From: a virus
Virus record (IMG/VR): IMGVR_UViG_3300028800_000195
Coordinates: 1-39,006 of that record
Strand: one strand, 5' to 3'
Length of the DNA: 39,006 bases
The notes beneath the pieces were generated by a model, which saw only the letters and a list, made by a program, of their open reading frames with translations, did no database searches and had not been told where the DNA came from. Shown piece by piece: positions 1-7,317 of the stretch. Within the stretch, counting starts at the first letter, position 1, and each line of letters opens with the position of its first letter. The position numbers were made by a program, and so were the translations under genes.

Positions 1-84
1 AGCAGAACAAAATTTCCTTTTTGTTGCCAATGGATGGCTAAATTTATTTAAGCACTTTAAGCAAATTGTTTCTGTAGTTTTCAT
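1..84 (-). CDS. 5' end of the multi-zinc-ribbon HNH gene (repeat copy)
   Basis: Read leftward from an ATG at 84, this encodes MKTTETICLKCLNKF and so on, and runs off the window edge. It is the same sequence as the start of the 372-residue HNH protein at 37835-38953. It is present twice only because the window carries its terminal overlap twice. In the circular molecule there is one gene, directly downstream of the ribbon-helix-helix gene with a 2-nt gap. Confidence 0.85.
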   Translation of the reverse strand, partial: MKTTETICLKCLNKFSHPLATKRKFCSA

Positions 85-137
85 TATTATCTATATTTCT
101 CATCTATTAAAACTTGTGGCAAAACACAACTCATAAC
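1..137. repeat. Terminal direct repeat, left copy
   Basis: The first 137 bases match 38870-39006 with one difference (c at 127, t at 38996). This is what an assembler leaves at the ends of a circular, circularly permuted or terminally redundant phage genome, so the unit length is about 38,869 bp. The repeat lies inside coding sequence: it holds the 5' end of the leftward HNH gene and the 3' end of the ribbon-helix-helix gene. It is therefore more likely an assembly overlap than a physical terminal repeat. The mismatch points to population variation or a read error. Confidence 0.9.
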
Positions 138-275
138 ATAGCGAGTAATGGTCATCCCTCTATTGATGGCAGCTACTTTTATTCTGTCATAGTGCTGTGA
201 ATCAACATCGATATGCAATCTTTTCTTACCAGTACTAGAGGTTTTTAGTTCTTTATACTTTTTTAAATCTTCCAT
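87..275 (-). CDS. Ribbon-helix-helix (Arc/MetJ-type) DNA-binding protein
   Basis: A 62-residue protein. Residues about 17-60 fit a ribbon-helix-helix fold: a short beta strand (KKRLHIDVDSQHYDRI), then two helices (IKVAAINRGMTITRYVMSCV). Such proteins bind operator DNA as dimers through the strand and usually regulate their own operon. The start is preceded by AGGAG (in leftward sense, just before the ATG at 275). In the circular genome it lies 2 nt upstream of the HNH gene of 37835-38953, so the two are probably co-transcribed. A promoter and CCAT repeats lie in the gap to the divergent fibre gene. The fold is inferred from the pattern. Confidence 0.7.
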   Translation of the reverse strand: MEDLKKYKELKTSSTGKKRLHIDVDSQHYDRIKVAAINRGMTITRYVMSCVLPQVLIDEKYR

Positions 276-294
276 AATGCTCCTATCTATTTAC

Positions 295-323
295 AATATA
301 ACACACAATTACACATTTGTCCA
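295..323 (-). promoter_or_regulatory. Sigma70-like promoter for the leftward RHH-HNH pair
   Basis: In leftward sense there is TGGACA (318-323), a 17-nt spacer, and TATATT (295-300). Both boxes match the bacterial consensus at five of six positions. It lies 20 nt upstream of the RHH start codon. Confidence 0.5.
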
Positions 324-357
324 TGTTTGTTTGCCATACTTTTCCATGTTTTACTTG
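321..357. promoter_or_regulatory. Possible RHH operator: three CCAT-centred direct repeats
   Basis: CCATGTTT (321-328), CCATACTT (334-341 region) and CCATGTTT (344-351 region) lie in tandem between the divergent RHH and fibre genes. They overlap the -35 box of the leftward promoter. RHH regulators commonly bind tandem short repeats, so an autoregulatory operator is a reasonable inference; nothing here proves it. Confidence 0.25.
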
Positions 358-397
358 ATTTTATATATAACTTTTTAACTCTGTAAGGAGAATAATC

Positions 398-2350
398 ATG
401 TCGATTGGATCTGTTCCTAATCAAAGAGCGCTTGGAATAAACCAACCAAGTGTAAAATTGGCGCCTTTGAGTATTATTTCACAACGAGCACCAGATACTA
501 CAGATGTTGGTTATCCGCTTGGTACCGCGTGGTTAGACCAACCTGATTTAGCTGTTTATGTTCTTGTAAGTGTTGTTAACGGTTTGGCAAATTGGATTAC
601 AAGTCCGGCATCAGGTGCAACAACGTTAGCATCTCTCTTAGTTACGCCTGGGAATGCAGATATTGCACTCGGTAACTTATCGGTCTCCACAGGAACATTC
701 TCGGTAGCAGGTGCTTCAACGCTCACTGGCGCAGTCACGCTTAGTTCAACCCTTCAAGTGGCAGGAACTGCAACCTTCAATGGTGCAGTTGCTCTGAATG
801 GCGCAGTAACATTCGCTAACGCTTCTGCATTCCATATTACAACAACGGACAACGTTGCTGATGCAATTTTATTGGAAACTAATGGTGGGGCACTGGAAAC
901 CATTGAGATCCTTAACCAGCAAGGAACTAATGCCTCTGCTATCAATATTGAAGCTATCTCTGGTGGTATTAATATTGAAGCGGTTAAAGATATCGATATC
1001 GTTGGTTCTGGTTCATCAGTTGACATAACCGCTTCTGAAGCTGTCGGTGATGCAATTGTTATCTATGCTACAGATGCAGCCGGCGGTGTGATCATTAAAG
1101 CTGGTTCTGGTGCAGTCAATATTAACCCAAGCATCAATGCTCCGGTTAACATTAATACTGGTACTTCTACTGGGGCTGTCACTATTGGTAACGCAGCAGC
1201 TGGTATCGTTTCAGTACGATCTAATGGCGCTACAGGATCTGACATCGTTCTTAACGCTTCCAATGCTGCTGGTGGTGTTGTAGTAAGTTCAGGATCTGGT
1301 GCTGTCAACCTTAACGCTTCTGTTAATCAGGTAACCAATATCAATACAGGTACATCTACAGGTGCAGTAAACATAGGTAATAACGCTGCTGGTGCCATTA
1401 CCTTAACTTCAAATACTGCAAGTGCTGTAGCTATCGACCTTGTTGCTAATAATGCAGCTGGTGGTATAACTGCCGCTGTTGGAACTGGTGGTCTTCATCT
1501 TGGTAACCAAGCTACTGCTACAACGCTTGATCTTGGGAACGTTGTACCAACAGCAGCTCGAACAACCAACATTGCTGTCGGTACGGTTGCAACAGCTATT
1601 GCTGATACCGTTAACATAGGTACAGCTGGTGTATCAACCAACGCTGGTGCTTCTAAGGTTGTTAATATTGGTTCAGGTAGCGTAACGCTAGGTACTAATA
1701 CCGTTAACCTCGGAACTGGTAATAGAGTTTCAGGGACAGCCGCTGTCAATATATCTACAGGTACTGGAACAAAAGCAGTTAACGTAGGTAACGCTGACGG
1801 TCTTACTACAACGGCTATCCTTGGTCCGGTAAACATTAACGCAAGCCAGAACAGTGTGACTAATATCAACACAGGAACATCTACAAGTGCTGTCAATATT
1901 GGTGGTGCTGCTGCGGGTGTCATCACGGTACAATCCAATGCTGCTAGCGCAAGCGCTATCGTTCTTGATGCGTCCAATGCTGCCGGTGGCGTCACTCTTG
2001 ATGCTGGTACTGGTGGTATTAGTCTTGCAGCTGGTGGTGATGTAATTATCGGTTATGCAACTGCAAGTACTGGTACTGCTGCTGCAACCATCAACCATTA
2101 TTGTGGACGTGTTACATTTACAGGATTCACTACTGCTTCAAGTGGTGTACAAGCGTTTACTATTACTAACTCTTTAGTAACAACAGGCTCGGGTATATTT
2201 GTAAGCATTTGTGATGCAAGTACTAACGCAACATTATGTTCTATCCAAGGTGTTACCGTATTGGCAGGTTCATTCGTTGTTAACATGAAGAACTTTGGCG
2301 CAGCGGCTGTTAATGGAAACTTGATACTTACATTCCAAGTTAGTGCGTAA
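398..2350 (+). CDS. Large repetitive tail fibre protein
   Basis: A 650-residue protein rich in Gly, Ala, Asn, Thr and Val, typical of a beta-helical trimeric fibre. Repeats of about 65 residues, each with a NINTGTSTGAVNIGN-like core followed by an SNAAGGV segment, recur at least three times (about residues 250-320, 320-400 and 490-560). The N-terminal part (about 20-70, PLGTAWLDQPDLAVYVL) resembles the start of the S74 fibre at 7318 and may be the virion-anchoring part. The last ~90 residues are less repetitive and could form the tip. The start follows AAGGAG. It begins the rightward tail array. No enzymatic domain seen; receptor binding is inferred. Confidence 0.75.
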   Translation: MSIGSVPNQRALGINQPSVKLAPLSIISQRAPDTTDVGYPLGTAWLDQPDLAVYVLVSVVNGLANWITSPASGATTLASLLVTPGNADIALGNLSVSTGTFSVAGASTLTGAVTLSSTLQVAGTATFNGAVALNGAVTFANASAFHITTTDNVADAILLETNGGALETIEILNQQGTNASAINIEAISGGINIEAVKDIDIVGSGSSVDITASEAVGDAIVIYATDAAGGVIIKAGSGAVNINPSINAPVNINTGTSTGAVTIGNAAAGIVSVRSNGATGSDIVLNASNAAGGVVVSSGSGAVNLNASVNQVTNINTGTSTGAVNIGNNAAGAITLTSNTASAVAIDLVANNAAGGITAAVGTGGLHLGNQATATTLDLGNVVPTAARTTNIAVGTVATAIADTVNIGTAGVSTNAGASKVVNIGSGSVTLGTNTVNLGTGNRVSGTAAVNISTGTGTKAVNVGNADGLTTTAILGPVNINASQNSVTNINTGTSTSAVNIGGAAAGVITVQSNAASASAIVLDASNAAGGVTLDAGTGGISLAAGGDVIIGYATASTGTAAATINHYCGRVTFTGFTTASSGVQAFTITNSLVTTGSGIFVSICDASTNATLCSIQGVTVLAGSFVVNMKNFGAAAVNGNLILTFQVSA

Positions 2351-2368
2351 TTAAAAGGAGTTAAAACG

Positions 2369-2722
2369 ATGGCTAATACGGCTAAATCAGTACGAATATT
2401 ACCTGATCCATTACGGTCGGCGGCATTTGGTGTTATCACGAACGGATATGTAGCAATTGGCACCCCATTGGCTCATCCTGCTCGTATTGTAAAGTTTAAG
2501 AATTTTACTGACGCAGTGATATTTATCTCATGGGATGGTGTTGATGATCATGTAGCACTAGCTGCTAATAGTGGCGATGTTGAGGATGAGACTGCCAATA
2601 AATCGAGCGTTGAAGGAATGTATATTGCTGAGGGAACTCAGTTTTATATCAAGTATGCATCAGGTGCTCCAACAATGGGTAGTGTATACATAGAAGTTCG
2701 CTATGGATATATAGGAAGTTAA
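2369..2722 (+). CDS. Small virion-associated protein, unknown
   Basis: A 117-residue protein with a good AAGGAG site 18 nt after the preceding fibre gene and a 1-nt gap to the next gene. No signal peptide or membrane segment is seen. Alternating hydrophobic and polar residues suggest an all-beta fold, as in small tail or head decoration proteins. The tight position between two fibre genes suggests a fibre-associated or adaptor role. I do not recognise the family. Confidence 0.65.
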   Translation: MANTAKSVRILPDPLRSAAFGVITNGYVAIGTPLAHPARIVKFKNFTDAVIFISWDGVDDHVALAANSGDVEDETANKSSVEGMYIAEGTQFYIKYASGAPTMGSVYIEVRYGYIGS

Positions 2723-2723
2723 T

Positions 2724-3230
2724 ATGTCACAAATACAAATCTATAACGTTTCAGCGGGAGGGGGAGGACCAATCCTTACCCTTAGCGGAAACTCGGGCGG
2801 TGCTGTACCACCAACTGCCGGCAATATAAATATTGTTGGCGGTGCTGGTGTTACGGTTACCGGAAACCCTGGTACGAGTACTCTTACTATCAACGTCTCC
2901 GGTGAGTTTAAATGGATTGTCACGACGGTCGGTCTAACGGCAGTCTCTAACATGGGTTACATAACCAACAGCGGGGCTCTGGTAGCTATCATACTTCCTG
3001 CGCTTTCAGCAGTAGGTGATGTTATTCGTATCGCTGGACTTGGTGCTGGTGGCTGGACGTTACAGCAGCAGGCAGGCCAAGTTGTTCACTGTATGAGCAG
3101 AGATACAACCGTTGGTGCTGGTGGTTCGCTATCATCAATGACAGCTCACGATACGTTAGAGATCGTTTGTGCTGTTGCAAACACCGAGTGGATCGATATT
3201 TCTCAAAATGGAAACTTGGCGGTCGTATAA
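2724..3230 (+). CDS. Modular tail fibre protein A
   Basis: A 168-residue protein. The N-terminal ~55 residues (GGGGPILTLSGNSGGAVPPT, then NIVGGAGVTVTGNPGTST) are a Gly-rich stalk. The C-terminal ~110 residues form a module shared with the proteins at 3240 and 5457: a GYITNSG motif, an ILPALSAVGDVIRI segment, GAGGWTL, then ANTEWI and a terminal GNLAVV. The shared C-terminal module on different stalks indicates gene duplication and domain shuffling in a fibre or receptor-binding array. The function is inferred from context. Confidence 0.7.
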   Translation: MSQIQIYNVSAGGGGPILTLSGNSGGAVPPTAGNINIVGGAGVTVTGNPGTSTLTINVSGEFKWIVTTVGLTAVSNMGYITNSGALVAIILPALSAVGDVIRIAGLGAGGWTLQQQAGQVVHCMSRDTTVGAGGSLSSMTAHDTLEIVCAVANTEWIDISQNGNLAVV

Positions 3231-3239
3231 AGGAATAAC

Positions 3240-3836
3240 ATGAGTTCAATAAATAGTTGGAACACAAGCGTGCCTGCTCAGGTCTCCTTTGGCGGCACGG
3301 GAAATGCATCATGGGGGACGAACGGCGTAGTTATCACTAACAACGTCAGCCCTTTAGGAGAAACAGCTCCAGGGCTTGCGGGGCAGGTCCTCATCGGGGC
3401 GACAGGGGCCGCTCCAGCCTTTAATACAATAACATCAACAGGCGGGACTATAACGTTCACTCCGGGCGTAAATACTCTCAATATGGAAGCTGCTGGCGGT
3501 GCCTTTGGTATTGCGTGGGTTGAAGTAACGGGTGCATCCCAAGCAATGGCGATCAATACTGGTTATATTGCTAACCATGCATCATTGCTTACCTTTACAT
3601 TGCCTACGGTAGCAGCTGTAGGTTCAATCGTGCGCGTCGTTGGAAAAGGTGCAGGTGGCTGGTCTATAACTTACACAACCAACCAAATCATCCACTTCGG
3701 TGCCGTCAATACAACGATCACGACCGGATCATTATCATCAAGCCAACAGTATGATGCGGTAGAGCTGGTGTGTACTGTTGCAAATCTGGCGTGGACAGTA
3801 GCGTCTGGGCCTCAAGGGAATTTAACTTATGTTTAA
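3240..3836 (+). CDS. Modular tail fibre protein B
   Basis: A 198-residue protein. The N-terminus (NSWNTSVPAQVSFGGTGNAS) carries the same xxxGGTG entry motif as the proteins at 5457, 6050 and 6682. It is followed by a GLAGQVLIGATGAAPAF segment, also shared. The C-terminal half is the module of the proteins at 2724 and 5457 (GYIANHA, LPTVAAVGSIVRV, GAGGWSI, GNLTYV). The start follows AAAGGA. It is a hybrid joining one array family to the other, probably a trimeric receptor-binding or accessory fibre. Confidence 0.7.
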   Translation: MSSINSWNTSVPAQVSFGGTGNASWGTNGVVITNNVSPLGETAPGLAGQVLIGATGAAPAFNTITSTGGTITFTPGVNTLNMEAAGGAFGIAWVEVTGASQAMAINTGYIANHASLLTFTLPTVAAVGSIVRVVGKGAGGWSITYTTNQIIHFGAVNTTITTGSLSSSQQYDAVELVCTVANLAWTVASGPQGNLTYV

Positions 3837-3880
3837 AAGCCGAAGGTGATGTAATGTATAGTGATTAAGAAAGGATCACT

Positions 3881-4498
3881 ATGCAAGAAAAAAAGACATG
3901 TACAATTTGTAAGTTGGAAAAACGAATTGAAGAATTTGGTATATGCGGAATTAAGGAACAGCCAAAGGTATATTATCGTAGAATGTGTAGAAAATGTTCT
4001 AACGAGAGGAAACGAGCAGGTAAAGAAAATGCTTGGAAATACCAAAGCGATGAAACTTGGCCTACTGCATGGAAAAAGGGCAATATTCCATGGAATACAG
4101 GAACTGCTAAGCCTAAACCTGTCAAAGATAAAAAAATCAAAATACGGGTTTATATGCATGTCGGTAGGTGGAGTAGTCCAGCAAGAAAATGGCGCCGCGA
4201 TATTATCAAACGAGATGGAATGTGTATGCAGTGTAATAGTTTAGAAATGTTACAAGCACATCATATTGTTTCCTGGAAAGATAATGAATTTCTTAGATTT
4301 GAATTATCCAATGGAATAGCTTTGTGCAAGTCTTGTCATATAAAACTTCATCAACCTCAAAGAATTGGGCAGCCTGGTACTATGACAGGAAAAAAACATT
4401 CACAAGAATCTAGGAAAAGAATGAGTGAATCGGCAAAGGGAAGAATTCCCTGGAATAAAGGTCTTAAGACTGGCCCTAAGAAAAATAAATTAAATTGA
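3881..4498 (+). CDS. HNH homing-type endonuclease with NUMOD3-like tail
   Basis: A 205-residue protein. The N-terminus has a zinc-finger-like pair (CTICKLEKR, CRKCSNER). Residues about 112-155 form a classical HNH nuclease: RDGMCMQC, LQAHHIVSWKDN, LSNGIALCKSCH, with both zinc CxxC pairs and the His-His dyad intact. The C-terminus has a NUMOD3-like DNA-binding motif (GKKHSQESRKRMSES) followed by IPWNKGLK, a motif that also occurs around residue 70 (NIPWNTG). It has its own AAAGGA site and sits between two fibre genes whose reading frames are intact, so it is a free-standing homing gene and not an intron ORF. It probably cuts fibre or intergenic DNA of related phages. Confidence 0.85.
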   Translation: MQEKKTCTICKLEKRIEEFGICGIKEQPKVYYRRMCRKCSNERKRAGKENAWKYQSDETWPTAWKKGNIPWNTGTAKPKPVKDKKIKIRVYMHVGRWSSPARKWRRDIIKRDGMCMQCNSLEMLQAHHIVSWKDNEFLRFELSNGIALCKSCHIKLHQPQRIGQPGTMTGKKHSQESRKRMSESAKGRIPWNKGLKTGPKKNKLN

Positions 4499-4517
4499 AA
4501 AAACTGGAGGATAATTT

Positions 4518-5447
4518 ATGTCAGGATTTAATAATGCATGGAATGTTCCTTTAGTTCCTAAGGTTACGGCCTATACGACGCCAGGATCATTCACATGGAC
4601 CAAAGCACTGGGCAGTCAGTATATGACGGTCGTGGTTGTTAATGGTGGTGGTGGTGGTGGTTCTGGAAGACGGGGTACATCAACAGCAGCTGGAGGTGGC
4701 GGTGGAGGAGCTTGTGGATCATGTCTCTATTGGCAAGGAAATTCAAACTTCTTTGGTGCTACAGAAACAGTAGTTGTAGGTTCTGGTGGAGTTGGAGGCA
4801 TTGCTCAAACGGTTAACAGTAGTGATGGTAACGTTGGTGGTCAGGGTGGCGTTAGCAGTATGGGAAATATACTGGTAACTCCACAAGCATCTATGGGTGG
4901 AGCTGGTGGTAATACTACCGTTAGTACACCTGGAACATCAGGGCTCTATATATTTTTTTCACCGTTTGGCGTTGAAAGTTCTAGTGGTCCCACACAAGGT
5001 CAAACTCAATTAGCTAATAGCGGTTATGGAAGTAATAGTATAGGAACTGATTCAGGAAATTTTTATATTAGTTATTTTTCTCCCTTAGGTGGTGGTGGTG
5101 GGTCTGGTGCTGATTCTGGAACTGCTCAACAAGCAGGTAATGGTGGATCCCATCAAGACCCATCAGGACATACAATTGTCGTAGCTGGTGGAGCTGGTGG
5201 TATTGAAACTGGCACTATCAATGGTGGTGATGGAAGTCCTCTTAGTTATGCTTCTGGTGGCTATGTAATAAGTGGTACAGGAGCAGGCGGCGGCGGCGGT
5301 CAGAAATCTGGCGGATCTGCGGGCCACGGCGGTGCTGGTAAATCCGGGTCAGGCGGCGGTGGTGGCGGCGGTTCATTGAATGGTACCAATTCTGGCGCTG
5401 GTGGTAATGGTGGTGATGGATACGTTTTAGTAATTGAATACTTCTAA
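4518..5447 (+). CDS. Glycine-rich tail fibre or tip protein
   Basis: A 309-residue protein starting after a GGAGG site. After residue 40 it contains many runs of Gly (GGGGGGSG at ~44, GGGGGGACG at ~62, GGGGGSG at ~193, GGGGGG at ~280). These resemble the polyglycine-rich tip modules known from receptor-binding phage adhesins, which form packed polyglycine helices. The ends are less Gly-rich (start: NNAWNVPLVPKVTAY, with a SFTWTKALGSQYMTVVVVNG segment typical of this class; end: GYVLVIEYF). It lies in the fibre array right after the HNH gene. Receptor recognition is the likely role, by analogy. Confidence 0.7.
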   Translation: MSGFNNAWNVPLVPKVTAYTTPGSFTWTKALGSQYMTVVVVNGGGGGGSGRRGTSTAAGGGGGGACGSCLYWQGNSNFFGATETVVVGSGGVGGIAQTVNSSDGNVGGQGGVSSMGNILVTPQASMGGAGGNTTVSTPGTSGLYIFFSPFGVESSSGPTQGQTQLANSGYGSNSIGTDSGNFYISYFSPLGGGGGSGADSGTAQQAGNGGSHQDPSGHTIVVAGGAGGIETGTINGGDGSPLSYASGGYVISGTGAGGGGGQKSGGSAGHGGAGKSGSGGGGGGGSLNGTNSGAGGNGGDGYVLVIEYF

Positions 5448-5456
5448 GGGATAATG

Positions 5457-6041
5457 ATGAGTACTAATAGCAGTATAAACACGAGTAATCCAATAGGCGT
5501 TGCATCAGGCGGGACTGGACTTGCAACTTTAACAGCCCATGCAATACAGGTAGGTAACGGTACAGGAACAATAACTCAGGTTTCCGGCGGGACCAATGGA
5601 CAGCTCCTCATCGGGGCAACATCGGGCGACCCCGCTATGGCTACACTTACAGCAGGTACTGGGATATCAACGTCTACGGGTACAAATTCACTCACAATCA
5701 ACGCAACGGGCGGTGGTATGACATGGACGGAGGTAACAGGAACATCGCAAGCAGCGGCTGTAAATAACGGTTATATAACGAATAATGCGGGACTTGTTAC
5801 GGTAACGTTGCCAACAACGGCTGCTTTAGGATCAGTAGTTAAGGTTATGGGTAAAAGTGCTTCCGGCTGGAAATTGGCCGTGGGGACTGGGGTTACGATC
5901 TACTTTGGTAGTTCGACAACAACGGTAACTACAGGATATTTGGCATCAACCTTGCAGCGTGATGTGGTTAGTGTGGTATGCATAACGGCTAATACCGAAT
6001 GGGAAGTCGACTATGCAATTGGTAATCTCACAGTTGTGTAG
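5457..6041 (+). CDS. Modular tail fibre protein C
   Basis: A 194-residue protein. I chose the second of two adjacent ATGs (5454, 5457) because its distance from AAGGGA is better and the product then starts like its paralogues (MSTNSSINTSNP). The N-terminal ~65 residues share IxVASGGTGLATLTAHA and a GQLLIGATSGDPA segment with the next genes. The C-terminal ~110 residues are the module of the proteins at 2724 and 3240 (GYITNNA, LPTTAALGSVVKV, SASGWKL, ANTEWEV, GNLTVV). It combines the two module families, so it is a key piece of evidence for shuffling. Confidence 0.7.
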   Translation: MSTNSSINTSNPIGVASGGTGLATLTAHAIQVGNGTGTITQVSGGTNGQLLIGATSGDPAMATLTAGTGISTSTGTNSLTINATGGGMTWTEVTGTSQAAAVNNGYITNNAGLVTVTLPTTAALGSVVKVMGKSASGWKLAVGTGVTIYFGSSTTTVTTGYLASTLQRDVVSVVCITANTEWEVDYAIGNLTVV

Positions 6042-6049
6042 GGATAAAT

Positions 6050-6670
6050 ATGGCTACGAATAACGTAATCGACACAAGCAATCCGATAGCGGTTGCATCA
6101 GGGGGCACTGGGTTGGCGACGCTCACGGCCCACGCTTTGCAAGTAGGAGCTGGAACATCTGCAATAACTCAGATTGGTGTAGGAGCAACGGGGCAGGTTC
6201 TTGTCGGGAATACGTCGGCAGACCCCTCGTGGAGTGCGACACCTACGGTTACAAGTATAACTTTTGGAGCTGGATCTGCATTGTCCAACTATGTTACAAC
6301 AACGTCATGGACACCAGTGCTTAACTTTGGTGGTGCGACTACAGGAATAACATATACAACACAATCGGCTTCATATGTACGCATAGGATCAATGGCATTC
6401 GTTCAAATTAATATAGTGTTATCAAGTAAGGGTTCTGCAACAGGCGTCAATACGATAACAGGGTTTCCATTAACGACAGCACTACCTGGAGATCTACCTG
6501 TGATTCCTCAGCAATTGACCTACACTGGTCAATCTATCGTTTACATTGCTAATGGTAGTAGTACTTTCATTGTGTACAGTACAGCAACAGGAAGTAACAT
6601 TACACAGTTGGCTGATACGGCGTTTTCAAATACCACATCATTATTGATTACCGGTCAGGTACAGTTATAG
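6050..6670 (+). CDS. Modular tail fibre protein D
   Basis: A 206-residue protein whose first ~65 residues are nearly the same as in protein C (NPIAVASGGTGLATLTAHAL, then GQVLVGNTSADPSW). Its C-terminal ~130 residues belong to a different module, shared only with the next gene: TTSWTPVLNFGG, GITYTT, RIGSMAFVQINIVLSSKG, ITGFPL. The same front with a different tip is the expected layout if several fibre variants attach to one socket. The RBS is AGGGAT, 9 nt after the previous stop. Confidence 0.7.
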   Translation: MATNNVIDTSNPIAVASGGTGLATLTAHALQVGAGTSAITQIGVGATGQVLVGNTSADPSWSATPTVTSITFGAGSALSNYVTTTSWTPVLNFGGATTGITYTTQSASYVRIGSMAFVQINIVLSSKGSATGVNTITGFPLTTALPGDLPVIPQQLTYTGQSIVYIANGSSTFIVYSTATGSNITQLADTAFSNTTSLLITGQVQL

Positions 6671-6681
6671 AAAGGTAGAGC

Positions 6682-7308
6682 ATGGCAACAAACAATAGTG
6701 CAAACTTTTCTAATCCCATAACCGTTGCGCAAGGTGGCACATCGGCATCCACGCTAACTAATCATAGTTTGCTTGTAGGTAATAGTACTTCGGCACCAAA
6801 CTTTGTATCAGTGGGCGCATCAAGCACCATTCTTAAAGGAACAACGTCGTCAGATCCCTCGTTTACTGCGACGCCAGCTGTTACCAGTATAAGTTTTGAT
6901 GGAACGCATAATCTTGATACGTATGTTACAACTACGTCATGGACCCCTATTTTATCTTTCGGTGGCGCATCGGTTGGGATAACATATTCAGCCCATTCTG
7001 CTACTTATACACATATAGGAAGTCTTGTATTTATACAAATTAATATGTTTCTATCAAGCAAAGGATCTTCGACGGGTACTATGAGTATTTCAGGATTTCC
7101 ATTTACTTCTGTGTATGACGTATCGCTTACTCCTTATCGAGGAGGAGTATTTACGTATGCCTCGGGACAGATTATAGGGAAGATTGCTGCTGGAGGATCT
7201 GCTATAGTTTTACAGAATATTGTAAGCGGGGGAGCGGCGACAACTCTTGCCGACACAAATTTTGCAAATAACTCATTCTTCAATATTGAAGGTTTTTGTT
7301 TTGTTTAA
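6682..7308 (+). CDS. Modular tail fibre protein E
   Basis: A 208-residue paralogue of protein D over its whole length. The front is NPITVAQGGTSASTLTNHSL and GASSTILKGTTSSDPSF. The tip module has TTSWTPILSFGG, GITYSAHSATYTHIG, INMFLSSKG and ISGFPF. It lies 11 nt after protein D with its own AAAGGTAGAG site, so the pair arose by tandem duplication followed by divergence of the last ~60 residues. No enzymatic motif is seen. Confidence 0.7.
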   Translation: MATNNSANFSNPITVAQGGTSASTLTNHSLLVGNSTSAPNFVSVGASSTILKGTTSSDPSFTATPAVTSISFDGTHNLDTYVTTTSWTPILSFGGASVGITYSAHSATYTHIGSLVFIQINMFLSSKGSSTGTMSISGFPFTSVYDVSLTPYRGGVFTYASGQIIGKIAAGGSAIVLQNIVSGGAATTLADTNFANNSFFNIEGFCFV

Positions 7309-7317
7309 AGGAGAATT

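Noticed and set aside
1-137. The terminal repeat as a phage attachment site or physical terminal repeat
   Set aside because: It lies within two coding genes that read through continuously when the ends are joined, and there is no integrase; an assembly overlap explains it better.
556-2463. Several long leftward open frames opposite the first fibre gene
   Set aside because: They are mirror frames produced by the Gly/Ala/Thr-rich repeats of the fibre gene, have no ribosome sites and show only repeat-derived composition.
4518-5447. Gly-codon tandem repeats as a possible CRISPR-like or phase-variable repeat array
   Set aside because: The repeats are short GGT/GGC runs encoding polyglycine, irregular in spacing, with no repeat-spacer structure.
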